The notes beneath the pieces were generated by a model. The model saw only the letters and a program-made list of their open reading frames with translations, was not told the DNA's origin and ran no database searches. A stretch of 28,837 bases of DNA from Lichenihabitans sp033947565 (GTDB taxonomy: Bacteria > Pseudomonadota > Alphaproteobacteria > Rhizobiales > Beijerinckiaceae), in contig NZ_JARPVX010000052.1 in NCBI RefSeq assembly GCF_033947565.1, positions 1 through 28,837 of the forward strand. The letters are read 5' to 3'. Positions 1 to 8,579 of this stretch are shown in pieces. Positions within the stretch are counted from its first letter, which is position 1. Each line of letters opens with the position of its first letter. The position numbers and the translations under genes were made by a program.

Positions 1-3000
1 GGCGACGTGCTGAAATGGTGGCATGTGGCGCCGCCCGCCGGCACGTCCACCTCGCCGCAGAAGGCCGCGACGCGCCGCCCGTCGTCGCCGACGCTGCCGT
101 CGGGGAAGCCGGTCTCGACCATGACGGGCGAGGCGAGGTCGCGGCCCGGCCCACCGATGAAGCGCATCCGCACGGTTTCGACGTAAGGCGCCGTCAGGCT
201 GGTGGCCGCGAAGGCCCAGCCACGATGAAAATCGTTCTTGGGATTGGAGAACAACAGCGCCTCGGTGGCCTCGTCGCGCACCACGTCGAGGTTGCCGGCG
301 CTGTCTTCCGGGTTCTGGTCGAGCACCATGTCGAAATACGGCACCACGCGGTAGCGTTTGGCCGTCGCGCCATGGTTGCGGATCGTCAGAATGCGGCAGT
401 CGGAGGCCGCGAGCGGCACCACGAAGACCAGCAATTCGAGTTCGAGGTCGCCGTGGCGCATGCGGAAGGTGGCGGAGCCAAGGTCGTAGGTGACGTCGTA
501 GGTCGCATCCGGGCGCCGGAACGGCACGAAGCCGGCCGTGTGAGCCGCATGGGTTTCGAGGTCCACCACATAGATCAGCTGTCCGGGGACGGCGGCCGGG
601 GTCGATTCGAAGCGGAACGGCGTCAGGGCGTTCTGGCGCTCGTTCACCATATAGGAATGGATTTCGCCCTCGTTCGACACCACGGTGCCGAAGCCGGCCG
701 GGTTGGCCATCACGTGGGCCCAGGGGCGCGGCGTCTTCTCGGTCAGGCGCAGGATGTGGTCGGCCTCGAAGTGGAACGGCCAGGTTTCGGGCCTCGGCAG
801 GGCGCCGGGATGCAGGCGCCGCTGCCGGTACAGCACCGACCGCAGGGCACTCTCGCCCGGCACTGCCAGGCCAAGCTCGGCCGCGACCCGCTCGGCGGCC
901 GCCGCCTCGTCAGCGGCCCAACCGGTGACGAACACCATCGTGGTGGTCTGGTTCGGCGGCAGGTCGAGCCGCACCGTCAGGCTGGCGGCGGGATCAAAGG
1001 TGTAGAGCGCGCCCTCGTCGGTGATGTCGCGCGAACGGCCGAGCCCGTCCGGCCGGCGGATGCCGCCCTGGCCGAGGAAGCGCGTGCGGGAATCCTCATA
1101 GCCGATCAGCCGCGCCTCGGTGCCGTCGAGCCGCACCGCATGGAACACGGTCTCGTGCGACATGCCGCCGATGCTGTTCTTCAGCAGGCGGTTGCGGGCC
1201 AGGATGGCGTTAAGACCCTTGATGAAGGTCGTCTCGACATGCAGGCCGTTGAAATCCGGGTCGCGCAGGTAGATGCCCGGGTTGTGGACGCCGAGTTCGC
1301 GGAAACTCGTCAGGGTGATGCGCTTGCGCTCCGGGCCGTGGTTCGTCACCGACACCTGCCAGCGCTCCACGCAAGCCGCCTCGGCAAGCTCGATGTCGGC
1401 CGTGATCGCCACCCCATGGGCGCTGTTGCGCAGGCGCAGCCGCGCCGGCCCGGCCTGGGTGACGCGATAATCGGGCCCCGCCACCTGCATCGGCTCGTAG
1501 CCGAGGCTCCAGGGCTGCGGGATGCCGGCATCCTGCACGATCAGGAACGGCCCGATCACCTGCAAAGCATCCTCGGGACGGCGCGACAGGTCGATCGGGG
1601 CGCCGCCGCGCGCCGCGCCCTCGATCACCGCGAAGCCGCGACCATCGGCCATCAACTCGCTGCGCATGAACCCGTTGGCGAGGCCGAAGGCTTCGCGCCC
1701 CGCCGTCAGCATGCGCGGTGTCCCGGCCACGCCGGGGCCGGCCGGCGCCACCCGGCCGCGCCAAGCGCGAGCTACGAGGACCGCCGCCCCACCGGCCGCG
1801 AGCGCCGCCGCCGCATAGGCCGCCGCCACGACCCAAACCGGGGCCGCAATGGCGCCGGCGCTGTTGCGCATCGCTTCGGCACCGCTCCAGGCGCTGTCCC
1901 ATTCACGCCCGCGCGGGATGTAGAACGGAATGATCAGCGGCGCCCAGGTAGCGAAGCGGCGGATCGATTCCGGGATCACCCGGGTGCGGCCGGAATGGCC
2001 GGTGAAGCGCGCCGCCGCCTCGTCGACGCGGTCGCCGCCGATAAAGGTGAGGTTGACCAGCGTCGCGACCCGAAGGCCCATGTGGTCGAACCAGATCAGG
2101 ATGCGCAGCCAGTCATAGGCCAGAAGCCCGGTGAAGACCGCGAGGCTCCACAGGCGGAAGTCGCCGGCCGGAAGGATCGTCTGGGCGCCGGTCGCCACCA
2201 GGGTGCGGATGGCGCCGTCCTGGTTGTACCAGCTCGGGTCGGGCGACTGGCGTAGGAACGAGTTGATGACGGGCGCCATCCAGAGGCCCCAGCCGAGCAC
2301 CCGCACGGCCTGTTCCACCAGCCCCTCGAAGCCGGCGGCGCTGAACAAACGCTTCAGCGGCGTCAGCGAGCGATCGAGGATAGCCAGCAGGACGAAGAAG
2401 TTGATCGAGAACAACGGCGCCGCGATCGACCAATTAATGGTGCCGGCGAGCGATTCGTTGAAGAACAACCGCACGCCGCCGCCGACCGAGCCAAGGTCGA
2501 TGGCGCCGAACTTGTTGAACAGCGGCGTGGTGCCATAGGGCTGCACGGCGCGTCCGGCGCCGGCGTAGTCGAGGTCCACATAGGCGAAGAACTTGGCCAG
2601 CACGACGCCGATCTGCGCGGCGTCGAAGTACCAGCCCACCGCGCCGCCGACAAGGCCGCCCAGCAGGGCGCCGAGCGCATAGGTACGCCAGCCCTGCACC
2701 ACAGTGCCATGCCGCGCCCGGGCGACGATATCGGCCACGAGGTCGACCCCCGCATAGGCCAGCGCCCCGATGCCGAACAGCGCCAGGAAGCGGATCAGCC
2801 CGTCCTGGTTCGGCAGGCCATCGCCGAGCGCCAGCGCGGCGCCGAGCCCGACCACGGCGCCACGCCCGAACAAGCGGGGCTGGCGATAAGCGCGCGCCAA
2901 GCGCCCGAAAAAGGGCGCCGCGCCGTCGGCGCTGCCGACGACCGTCTGGATCAACGGGAAGGCGATTGTGCCGATCGCGACGCCGGCGAGGAGCGGCAGC

Positions 3001-3953
3001 GCGCGGATCGCATCGACCACGCCCGGCGCCCGGTAGAGCGCGTCGATGGCCAGCAGCAGCAGCATGAAGGTGCCGCCATAGACGGTGCCCTTGCGAAGGC
3101 CGGTGCGCCAATGGCTGCGGGTGTTGGACGGGATCGGCGGTGTACCATGGATGGCGTCGATGGTGAGCCCGGTCACCATGGTGACGAGCGCCCACAACCC
3201 CGATTGCGCCAGCCCGGCGCAGATCACTGCGGTCGCAAAGGCGGCCGCCGTCGCCATCGGCCCGCCGACCTTAACCACGACCTCGGGCAGGCCCGCCAGC
3301 ACGGGCGTCACGGCCGACAGGGCGGCCGCAAGCACCAAGACGCCGTGCACCCGCCAGGGTGCCGACATTCGGCCGGCCACCAGCAGGCGCAGGATGCCGG
3401 TAAGGATCTCCAGGAAGCCGAGGATCAGCAGGCCGCGGCCGACCGCGGTCGCGAGCCACTCAGGCCCCAGGTGCAGCCGCTGCCCGAGGCCCAGCACGAG
3501 CGGCGTCGCACCGAGCGCCAGCATCAGGTTGAACATCACCGGCACCAGCAGGATCGCGGCCGTTTCGCGCAGCGCCAGATGGCGGCGCAGGCGAAGCACG
3601 GCGACGGCCGAAGCGGCGCCGCAGCACAACAGAAGGCTGGCGGCCCCGATGGCCGTGACCTTCAGCAGGTCGGGCCAGGTGCCGGGCACGGACCAAAGGG
3701 TCGCCGGGATACGGCCCGCCATGATGGCGATGAGGAACAACGCATCGGCCACCAAACCACGGGGGCGAGGCGCCTGCCCCAGCACGGCATACTGGAGCCC
3801 GATGAATGCCAACAGCCCCAGCACCACCGTGGCCAGGGCCGTGCCGAGCGAGGGCGGCGACGCTGCGGCCACGAAGGCAAGCCCGAAACAGGCCGCGGAC
3901 CCCGCCAGGACGGGGGTCGAGGCAGGTGCCCCGAGGACGCTGGTTCCGGCCAT
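1..3953 (-). CDS. GH94/glycosyltransferase-36-like giant membrane protein, C-terminus cut by window edge
   Basis: An open frame runs from an ATG at 3953 to the window edge (1317 codons, no stop), so the C-terminus lies outside. Residues about 15-735 form a long polytopic membrane region with at least ten hydrophobic segments and a last one near 700-735. Two beta-rich domains follow, about 750-1030 and 1075-1317, that resemble the N-terminal supersandwich domains of GH94 phosphorylases and of cyclic beta-1,2-glucan synthases (NdvB/ChvB/Cgs). Telling segments are GIYLRDPDFNGLHVET, SRTRFLGQGG and PWAHVMANPAGFGTVVSNEG. In Cgs the GH94 part controls glucan chain length after a GT84 polymerase domain; I see no GT84-like domain here. 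The (alpha/alpha)6 catalytic domain should lie beyond the edge. A role in periplasmic or surface beta-glucan metabolism is inferred. The gene is divergent from the GtrA-like gene, 102 bp away. Confidence 0.8.
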   Translation of the reverse strand, partial: MAGTSVLGAPASTPVLAGSAACFGLAFVAAASPPSLGTALATVVLGLLAFIGLQYAVLGQAPRPRGLVADALFLIAIMAGRIPATLWSVPGTWPDLLKVTAIGAASLLLCCGAASAVAVLRLRRHLALRETAAILLVPVMFNLMLALGATPLVLGLGQRLHLGPEWLATAVGRGLLILGFLEILTGILRLLVAGRMSAPWRVHGVLVLAAALSAVTPVLAGLPEVVVKVGGPMATAAAFATAVICAGLAQSGLWALVTMVTGLTIDAIHGTPPIPSNTRSHWRTGLRKGTVYGGTFMLLLLAIDALYRAPGVVDAIRALPLLAGVAIGTIAFPLIQTVVGSADGAAPFFGRLARAYRQPRLFGRGAVVGLGAALALGDGLPNQDGLIRFLALFGIGALAYAGVDLVADIVARARHGTVVQGWRTYALGALLGGLVGGAVGWYFDAAQIGVVLAKFFAYVDLDYAGAGRAVQPYGTTPLFNKFGAIDLGSVGGGVRLFFNESLAGTINWSIAAPLFSINFFVLLAILDRSLTPLKRLFSAAGFEGLVEQAVRVLGWGLWMAPVINSFLRQSPDPSWYNQDGAIRTLVATGAQTILPAGDFRLWSLAVFTGLLAYDWLRILIWFDHMGLRVATLVNLTFIGGDRVDEAAARFTGHSGRTRVIPESIRRFATWAPLIIPFYIPRGREWDSAWSGAEAMRNSAGAIAAPVWVVAAAYAAAALAAGGAAVLVARAWRGRVAPAGPGVAGTPRMLTAGREAFGLANGFMRSELMADGRGFAVIEGAARGGAPIDLSRRPEDALQVIGPFLIVQDAGIPQPWSLGYEPMQVAGPDYRVTQAGPARLRLRNSAHGVAITADIELAEAACVERWQVSVTNHGPERKRITLTSFRELGVHNPGIYLRDPDFNGLHVETTFIKGLNAILARNRLLKNSIGGMSHETVFHAVRLDGTEARLIGYEDSRTRFLGQGGIRRPDGLGRSRDITDEGALYTFDPAASLTVRLDLPPNQTTTMVFVTGWAADEAAAAERVAAELGLAVPGESALRSVLYRQRRLHPGALPRPETWPFHFEADHILRLTEKTPRPWAHVMANPAGFGTVVSNEGEIHSYMVNERQNALTPFRFESTPAAVPGQLIYVVDLETHAAHTAGFVPFRRPDATYDVTYDLGSATFRMRHGDLELELLVFVVPLAASDCRILTIRNHGATAKRYRVVPYFDMVLDQNPEDSAGNLDVVRDEATEALLFSNPKNDFHRGWAFAATSLTAPYVETVRMRFIGGPGRDLASPVMVETGFPDGSVGDDGRRVAAFCGEVDVPAGGATCHHFSTS

Positions 3954-4055
3954 GCCACCTCTCACGCGCCGAACCGGCACGCTCCGGCCCCGCTTCGCTT
4001 AACATAGCTTGTTCGGGATCGAGTAACATCCCTCAGGCACAAGCGAGCGATCGCC

Positions 4056-4493
4056 ATGCCCGACAACGTACCCATGCCGCAGGGTCTGAAGCAGCTTCTC
4101 GCGTCCGAGCCTGTGCGCTTCGTTGTGACGGGCCTCGGCGCCGCCGCGCTGTTGTTCGGGCTGACCGATGCGGCGTTGCGGAGCCCGCTGCCGCCCTTCG
4201 CCGGATCGCTGCTGGCCTATGGCCTGACCTTGCTGGTCAGCTACGTGGTGCAGCAGGCCTGGACGTTTCGCGGCCGTCACGCTCACCGGGCCGCCCTGCC
4301 CCGTTATTGCGCCGCGCAGGCACTTTGCGCGGCCGGCACCGCGACCCTGGCCGCCATAGCGACCCGCACCGGCATTTCGGCCCCTGCGGCGTCACTGGCG
4401 GCGGCGCTGTTCAGCGGGGCTTGCAGCTATGGGCTGTCACGCCACTGGGTGTTCGCCGCCCGGCGTCCGGCCGGTCACACCAGCACCTCCTGA
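4056..4493 (+). CDS. GtrA-like family membrane protein
   Basis: This 145-residue protein has four hydrophobic segments (about 20-40, 47-65, 87-105, 110-130) and the GtrA pattern: RFVVTG at the start, YGLTLLVSYVVQQAWTF in the middle and YGLSRHWVF at the end. GtrA-family proteins are thought to flip undecaprenyl-phosphate-linked sugars across the inner membrane for O-antigen or wall glycosylation. No bactoprenol glucosyltransferase partner is adjacent, so its substrate is unknown. It is divergent from the GH94 gene, and its last 19 bp overlap the 3' end of the convergent pncB. The ribosome binding site is weak; the ATG was chosen because family members begin about 20 residues before the first membrane segment. 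Confidence 0.85.
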   Translation: MPDNVPMPQGLKQLLASEPVRFVVTGLGAAALLFGLTDAALRSPLPPFAGSLLAYGLTLLVSYVVQQAWTFRGRHAHRAALPRYCAAQALCAAGTATLAAIATRTGISAPAASLAAALFSGACSYGLSRHWVFAARRPAGHTSTS

Positions 4494-5782
4494 GCAACCC
4501 GGCCGGCATCGCCGAACACCCGCAGGTAGCGGGCGATCTCGGCGGGGTCGCCGGTCGCCTTGCGGGGATTGTCAGCAAGCTTGACGGCCGGGTGGCCGTT
4601 GGCGTCGCTGACCTTGCAAACGAGCGAGATCGCCTTCAGGGCCGTGTTGGGATTGGGGGCGCAGCCCTCGAAATCGTTGGTCAGGTTGGTGCCCCAACCA
4701 AAGCTCATGCGGACCCGGCCCTGGAAATGGCGGAAGGTTTCCTCGATCGTGTCGACATCGAGCGCATCCGAGAAGACCAGCAGCTTTTCCTTCGGATCAT
4801 GGCCCCGCGCGCGCCACCAGCGCAGGATCTCCTCGCCGCCCTCGATCGGCGGCGCAGAATCGGGCCGTACGCCGGTCCAGTTCGCCACCCAGTCGGGCGC
4901 GGCCTTCAGGAACGCCTGCGACCCGAAGGCGTCGGGCAGCACGATCAGCAGGTTGCCGCCATAATATTTCTGCCAGTCCTGCAACACCCGGTAGGGCGCC
5001 TGGCGCAGCGCGGCGTCGTCGGGTGCCAGCGCGCCCAGCACCATCGGCAGTTCGTGGGCGTTGGTGCCGATGGCGTCGAGGTCGTTGTTCATCGCCATCA
5101 AGACGTTCGAAGAGCCGATGAAGGCGCCGCCGAGCCCCTCCTTCAGGGCTTCGACGCACCAAAGCTGCCACAAAAAGGAATGGCGCCGCCGCGTGCCGAA
5201 ATCCGAAATGCGCAGGCCCGGCAGCTCGCGCAGGCGCTCGACCTTGCTCCACAGCTTCGCCTTGGCCCGGGCATACAGCACGTCGAGCTCGAAGCGCCCG
5301 AGCTGCTTCAAGGCGGCGCGCGAACGCAGCTCGTTGACGATCGCGAGGGCCGGGATCTCCCACATGGTGGTTTCGCACCAGCGGCCGTGGAATTGCAGCA
5401 CGAACTGCCCGTCCTCACGGCGCAGCTCGTAGTCGGGCAGCCGAAAATCGGTCAGCCAGCGCAGGAAGCGCTGTTCGAAAATCTGATGACGGCCATGGAA
5501 CGAGTTGCCGGCCAGCCAGATCATTTCCTTCTTGCTGAAGCGCAGCGAACGGGCGTGGTCGAGCTGCGCCCTCAGCTCGCCTTCCTCGATCTCGTCGGAC
5601 AGCCGCACCGTGCGGCTGCGGTTCAGCAACGTGAAGGTCGCCTCGACGTCCGGGTAGAGGCCCCAGATCATCTGCAGCATCAACAGTTTGTAGAAATCGG
5701 TGTCGAGCAGCGACCGGATGATGGGGTCGAGCTTCCAGGTGTGGTCGTAGACCCGCTTCGCGATGTCGCTGGGAGCTGGCAT
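4475..5782 (-). CDS. pncB: Nicotinate phosphoribosyltransferase
   Basis: A 435-residue protein of the expected length for PncB, which joins nicotinate to PRPP with ATP hydrolysis to give nicotinate mononucleotide in the Preiss-Handler NAD salvage route (cytosolic). Visible family signatures are LLDTDFYKLLMLQ near the N-terminus, FGTRRRHSFLWQ in the middle and GTNAHELPMV, whose His243 corresponds to the phosphorylated His of the family. SFGWGTNLTNDF near the C-terminus fits the phosphoribosyl-binding region. The start is the ATG at 5782; the preceding codon (5785) is TTG and is an unlikely start. The 3' end overlaps the convergent GtrA-like gene by 19 bp. The 210 bp upstream, to the end of pdxA, hold no gene I can support. 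Confidence 0.95.
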   Translation of the reverse strand: MPAPSDIAKRVYDHTWKLDPIIRSLLDTDFYKLLMLQMIWGLYPDVEATFTLLNRSRTVRLSDEIEEGELRAQLDHARSLRFSKKEMIWLAGNSFHGRHQIFEQRFLRWLTDFRLPDYELRREDGQFVLQFHGRWCETTMWEIPALAIVNELRSRAALKQLGRFELDVLYARAKAKLWSKVERLRELPGLRISDFGTRRRHSFLWQLWCVEALKEGLGGAFIGSSNVLMAMNNDLDAIGTNAHELPMVLGALAPDDAALRQAPYRVLQDWQKYYGGNLLIVLPDAFGSQAFLKAAPDWVANWTGVRPDSAPPIEGGEEILRWWRARGHDPKEKLLVFSDALDVDTIEETFRHFQGRVRMSFGWGTNLTNDFEGCAPNPNTALKAISLVCKVSDANGHPAVKLADNPRKATGDPAEIARYLRVFGDAGRVAQEVLV

Positions 5783-5992
5783 CAAATCGACCGACCGGAC
5801 CGGCTGCGCGGAACCCCCCGGGTCCGCGACGGCGGTGCCGGCGTCGGATGCCGCTGCGCCGGGATCGCAACGGGGGAGGAAGGAACCAGGGTTCGGCGCG
5901 GCATCACGAGGTTCGATCGAGCGACGGCTCGGCTCCTGGGAAGCCCCACGATAGCCGGATCGGCGCGTCCTGTCGACGCGGGGCCGCCGCCG

Positions 5993-6985
5993 TCAGCGCA
6001 AGGACGGTCCGCCGTCGCTCAGCGCGATTGCCTGGCGGAACGCCGCCCGCAGGCTCAGGTGGCTGGCGATGCCGCGCCCGGCGATGTCGAAGGCCGTGCC
6101 ATGGTCGGGGCTGGTGCGCGGAAACGGCAGCCCGATCGTGATGTTCACGCCATGATCGACGCCGAGGTACTTGACCGGGATGAGCCCCTGGTCGTGATAT
6201 TGCGCCACCACGATGTCGAACTCGCCCCGCCGTGCCCGCATGAACACGGTGTCGCCCGGCCAGGGGCCCGTGGCGTCGATGCCGAGCGCCCGCGCTTGTG
6301 CGATCGCGGGCGCGATGACGACGATCTCTTCACGGCCGAACAATCCGTTCTCGCCCGCATGGGGGTTGAGGCCCGCCACCGCGACGCGCGGGCGCGCCAC
6401 CCCGAAGGCGCGCGCCGCAACGTCGGCCAGCCGGATGGCGCGAAGCTCGTTCGCCGGGGTCACGGCGCGCACGGCATCGGCCAGGGCCACATGGATGCTG
6501 TTCAACAGCACCCGCAGGTCCTCGTTGGCCAGCACCATGGCGAAATCGGCGGTGCCGGTCCGTTCGGCCAGGATCTCGGTGTGGCCCGGCTGCCGGATAC
6601 CGGCCGCCTGGAAGGCGTCCTTGCTGATCGGTGCCGTCACGATGCCGGCGATCCGGCCGGCCCGGGCGTCGTCGATGGCGGCCACCAGCGCCGCATAGGC
6701 GGCAGCCCCGGCGATGTCGGACACTGCGCCGAGCGTCAGGTCGGCCGGCAGCGTGCCCGCCTGGATCAGCGGCACGGCGCCGGGCGGCACGGTGGCGATG
6801 TCCGCGGGATCGCGGATGGGCACGACCTCGAGCGCCACCCCGGCCACCGCCGCACCGCGCCGCAACGCCCCGGCGTCGCCATAAACCACGTAGGGGGAGC
6901 CGGGCCCCTCGGCCAGCAGCCGCGCCACGATCTCCGGGCCTATGCCGGCCGCGTCGCCCAGGGTAAGACCGAGAGGAGGTTTCAA
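5993..6985 (-). CDS. pdxA: 4-hydroxythreonine-4-phosphate dehydrogenase (PdxA family), TTG start
   Basis: PdxA oxidises 4-phosphohydroxy-L-threonine with NAD(P)+; the product is condensed with deoxyxylulose phosphate by PdxJ to give pyridoxine 5'-phosphate. Family marks are GDAAGIGPEI near the start and the three metal-binding histidines, at 165 (LNSIHVAL), 209 (GLNPHAGENGLF) and 264 (AQYHDQGLIPVK), aligning with E. coli His166, 211 and 266. I prefer a TTG start at 6985: it follows AGGAG by 6 nt and gives 330 residues, close to the E. coli length. An in-frame ATG at 7021 has no Shine-Dalgarno sequence and adds 12 unconserved residues. With the TTG start, 63 bp remain for a promoter shared with the divergent dioxygenase-pdxJ pair. 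PdxA-like threonate or erythronate phosphate dehydrogenases are the main alternative. Confidence 0.88.
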   Translation of the reverse strand: MKPPLGLTLGDAAGIGPEIVARLLAEGPGSPYVVYGDAGALRRGAAVAGVALEVVPIRDPADIATVPPGAVPLIQAGTLPADLTLGAVSDIAGAAAYAALVAAIDDARAGRIAGIVTAPISKDAFQAAGIRQPGHTEILAERTGTADFAMVLANEDLRVLLNSIHVALADAVRAVTPANELRAIRLADVAARAFGVARPRVAVAGLNPHAGENGLFGREEIVVIAPAIAQARALGIDATGPWPGDTVFMRARRGEFDIVVAQYHDQGLIPVKYLGVDHGVNITIGLPFPRTSPDHGTAFDIAGRGIASHLSLRAAFRQAIALSDGGPSLR

Positions 6986-7048
6986 AGCCGGCTCCTGCTG
7001 CCTATCTGCCGCGCTACGCATCGTGCGTCGTCCCGAGGATCACATCCC

Positions 7049-7795
7049 ATGTCGGTTGCTCACCGTCCCCTGATCGAAACCGCGAACAACAGTTCGGCGA
7101 TCGCGGACCGTCTCGCGCGCGACGGCTTCGGCTTCGTGCCCGGACCGGCGATGCTGGCCGCCGCGGAAGCCCTCGGCGGCACCGATTGGAATGGCTACGC
7201 GGCCAGCTGGGACGCGCTCGAGCCCGACCGCTTCATGGCCGATGGCGGCACCTATCGCAAGCGGCGCTTCGCCTGCTTCGCGCTCGCGGACGGCGTCCTG
7301 CGGCGCAAGCCGGCGCAGCCGCATTTCCAGACCCGGGACAACAATCCGCTCAATGGCGGCATCGCCCGGGTGTTCGCGCCCGTCACCGATATTATCGCCG
7401 ACCACCCGATGAACCGGGCGCTCCTGCGGCTTTGCGCGGACGCGTTCGCGGCGGTGCGGCCGGCGCCAGCCTGGCATGTCGAGATGCACCAGTTCCGCAT
7501 CGAGGCTCAAACCGGCACCGGTGGCCTGCCGACGCCCGAGGGCACCCATCGCGACGGCGTCGACTTCGTGCTGACCCTGATGGTCGAGCGCGCCAACGTG
7601 GCCGGCGGCGCCAGCACGGTGGTGGGCGAGGACGGAGCCGCGCGGGCCGAAGCGACGCTGCAGGAGCCGCTCGACAGCTACCTGATCGACGACCGTCGCA
7701 TGCTGCATGCCGTCAGCCCCGTGCATCCGATCGACCCGTCGCGGCCCGGCACCCGGGATATGCTGGTGCTGACCTTCCGGGCCGAGGAGTTTTGA
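7049..7795 (+). CDS. 2-oxoglutarate/Fe(II) dioxygenase of the IDO/BsmA-like family (PF10014 type)
   Basis: A 248-residue protein with the whole iron and cosubstrate set: His167 and Asp169 in GTHRDGVDFVL, distal His220 in RRMLHAVSPVHP, and Arg236 in GTRDMLVLTF, which should hold 2-oxoglutarate. The PEGTHRDG pattern fits the family that includes the Bacillus L-isoleucine 4-dioxygenase and BsmA proteins. These hydroxylate free amino acids where known; the substrate here cannot be read from sequence. The start ATG follows CGAGGA. The stop TGA is separated from the pdxJ ATG by a single nucleotide, so the two are almost surely cotranscribed and translationally coupled. It sits between two vitamin-B6 genes, suggesting a role near that pathway, which is inference only. 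Confidence 0.85.
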   Translation: MSVAHRPLIETANNSSAIADRLARDGFGFVPGPAMLAAAEALGGTDWNGYAASWDALEPDRFMADGGTYRKRRFACFALADGVLRRKPAQPHFQTRDNNPLNGGIARVFAPVTDIIADHPMNRALLRLCADAFAAVRPAPAWHVEMHQFRIEAQTGTGGLPTPEGTHRDGVDFVLTLMVERANVAGGASTVVGEDGAARAEATLQEPLDSYLIDDRRMLHAVSPVHPIDPSRPGTRDMLVLTFRAEEF

Positions 7796-7796
7796 G

Positions 7797-8534
7797 ATGG
7801 CGCGCCTGAGCGTCAACCTCAACAAGATCGCCCTGCTGCGCAATGCCCGCCGCACCGGAGTGCCGGACGTGCTGGCATTCGGCCGCCTCGCCCGGCAGGC
7901 CGGGGCCGAAGGGCTGACCGTGCATCCCCGCCCCGATGAGCGGCATGTCCGCCGCACCGACGTGCCGGCCTTGGCCGAGATGATGCGGCCCTGGCGCCCG
8001 GCCTTTGAGTTCAACATCGAGGGCTACCCCGACGCCGCCTTCATGGCGATCGTGGAATCGATCCGGCCCGAACAATGCACGCTGGTGCCGGACGCACCCG
8101 ATACGTTCACGTCGGAAGAAGGATGGCGCCTCGATGAGGCGCAGCGGCCCATCGTCCGCGACGCCATCGCGCGGCTGAAGGCATGCGGCACCCGGGGAAT
8201 CGTGTTCGTCGACCCCGATCCTTCGATGCCCGAGCGCGTGGCGGCGCTCGGGGCCGACGGAATCGAGATCTACACGGGGTCCTATGCGCAGGCCTTCACC
8301 AGCGGCGACCGGGACACCATGCTGCGACGCTGTGCCGAGACGGCCGCCGAGGCGAAGCGCGTCGGCCTGCTGGTGAACGTCGGCCACGACCTCAACCTCG
8401 ACAACCTGCCGCCGCTCGTCGCCGCCATGCCGGACCTGCACGAAGCCTCGATCGGGCACGAATTGACTGTCGACGCGCTCGTCATGGGTTGGGAGCCGGC
8501 GGTGGCCGCCTATGTGGCGGCGTTGCGCGGCTGA
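7797..8534 (+). CDS. pdxJ: Pyridoxine 5'-phosphate synthase
   Basis: A 245-residue TIM-barrel enzyme that condenses 3-amino-2-oxopropyl phosphate with 1-deoxy-D-xylulose 5-phosphate to form pyridoxine 5'-phosphate. It carries SVNLNKIALLRNAR, GLTVHPRPDERH (His43), EFNIEGYP (Glu75), the phosphate-binding NVGHDLNLDNLP and SIGHELTVDAL. The HPRPDERH and FNIEGYP wording differs from the E. coli type (HLREDRRH, NLEMA). From memory it matches the subgroup found in Mesorhizobium/Sinorhizobium and in Bacteroidota. GAGGAG in the end of the dioxygenase gene serves as ribosome binding site, with TGA-G-ATG spacing. No acpS follows, unlike the common pdxJ-acpS arrangement. A second, canonical pdxJ elsewhere cannot be excluded. 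Confidence 0.94.
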   Translation: MARLSVNLNKIALLRNARRTGVPDVLAFGRLARQAGAEGLTVHPRPDERHVRRTDVPALAEMMRPWRPAFEFNIEGYPDAAFMAIVESIRPEQCTLVPDAPDTFTSEEGWRLDEAQRPIVRDAIARLKACGTRGIVFVDPDPSMPERVAALGADGIEIYTGSYAQAFTSGDRDTMLRRCAETAAEAKRVGLLVNVGHDLNLDNLPPLVAAMPDLHEASIGHELTVDALVMGWEPAVAAYVAALRG

Positions 8535-8579
8535 GGCCGACCGCGAGAATCCTCACCAAGCCGTGATGGCCTTAGCCCT

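Noticed and set aside
15..2255. 746-codon plus-strand open frame opposite the GH94 gene
   Set aside because: Composition is typical of an antisense shadow and the opposite strand encodes recognisable GH94-type sequence throughout.
2709..4007. Plus-strand 432-codon open frame with many Gln and His
   Set aside because: Antisense to the membrane domain of the GH94-type protein; its composition is what reversed hydrophobic codons produce.
3806..7795. Very long plus-strand open frame (over 1300 codons) running through pncB and pdxA
   Set aside because: It is antisense to two well-supported genes and shows only Arg/Gly/His/Gln-rich low-complexity sequence until 7049, where the real dioxygenase begins in the same frame. 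GC-rich codon bias leaves such antisense frames open.
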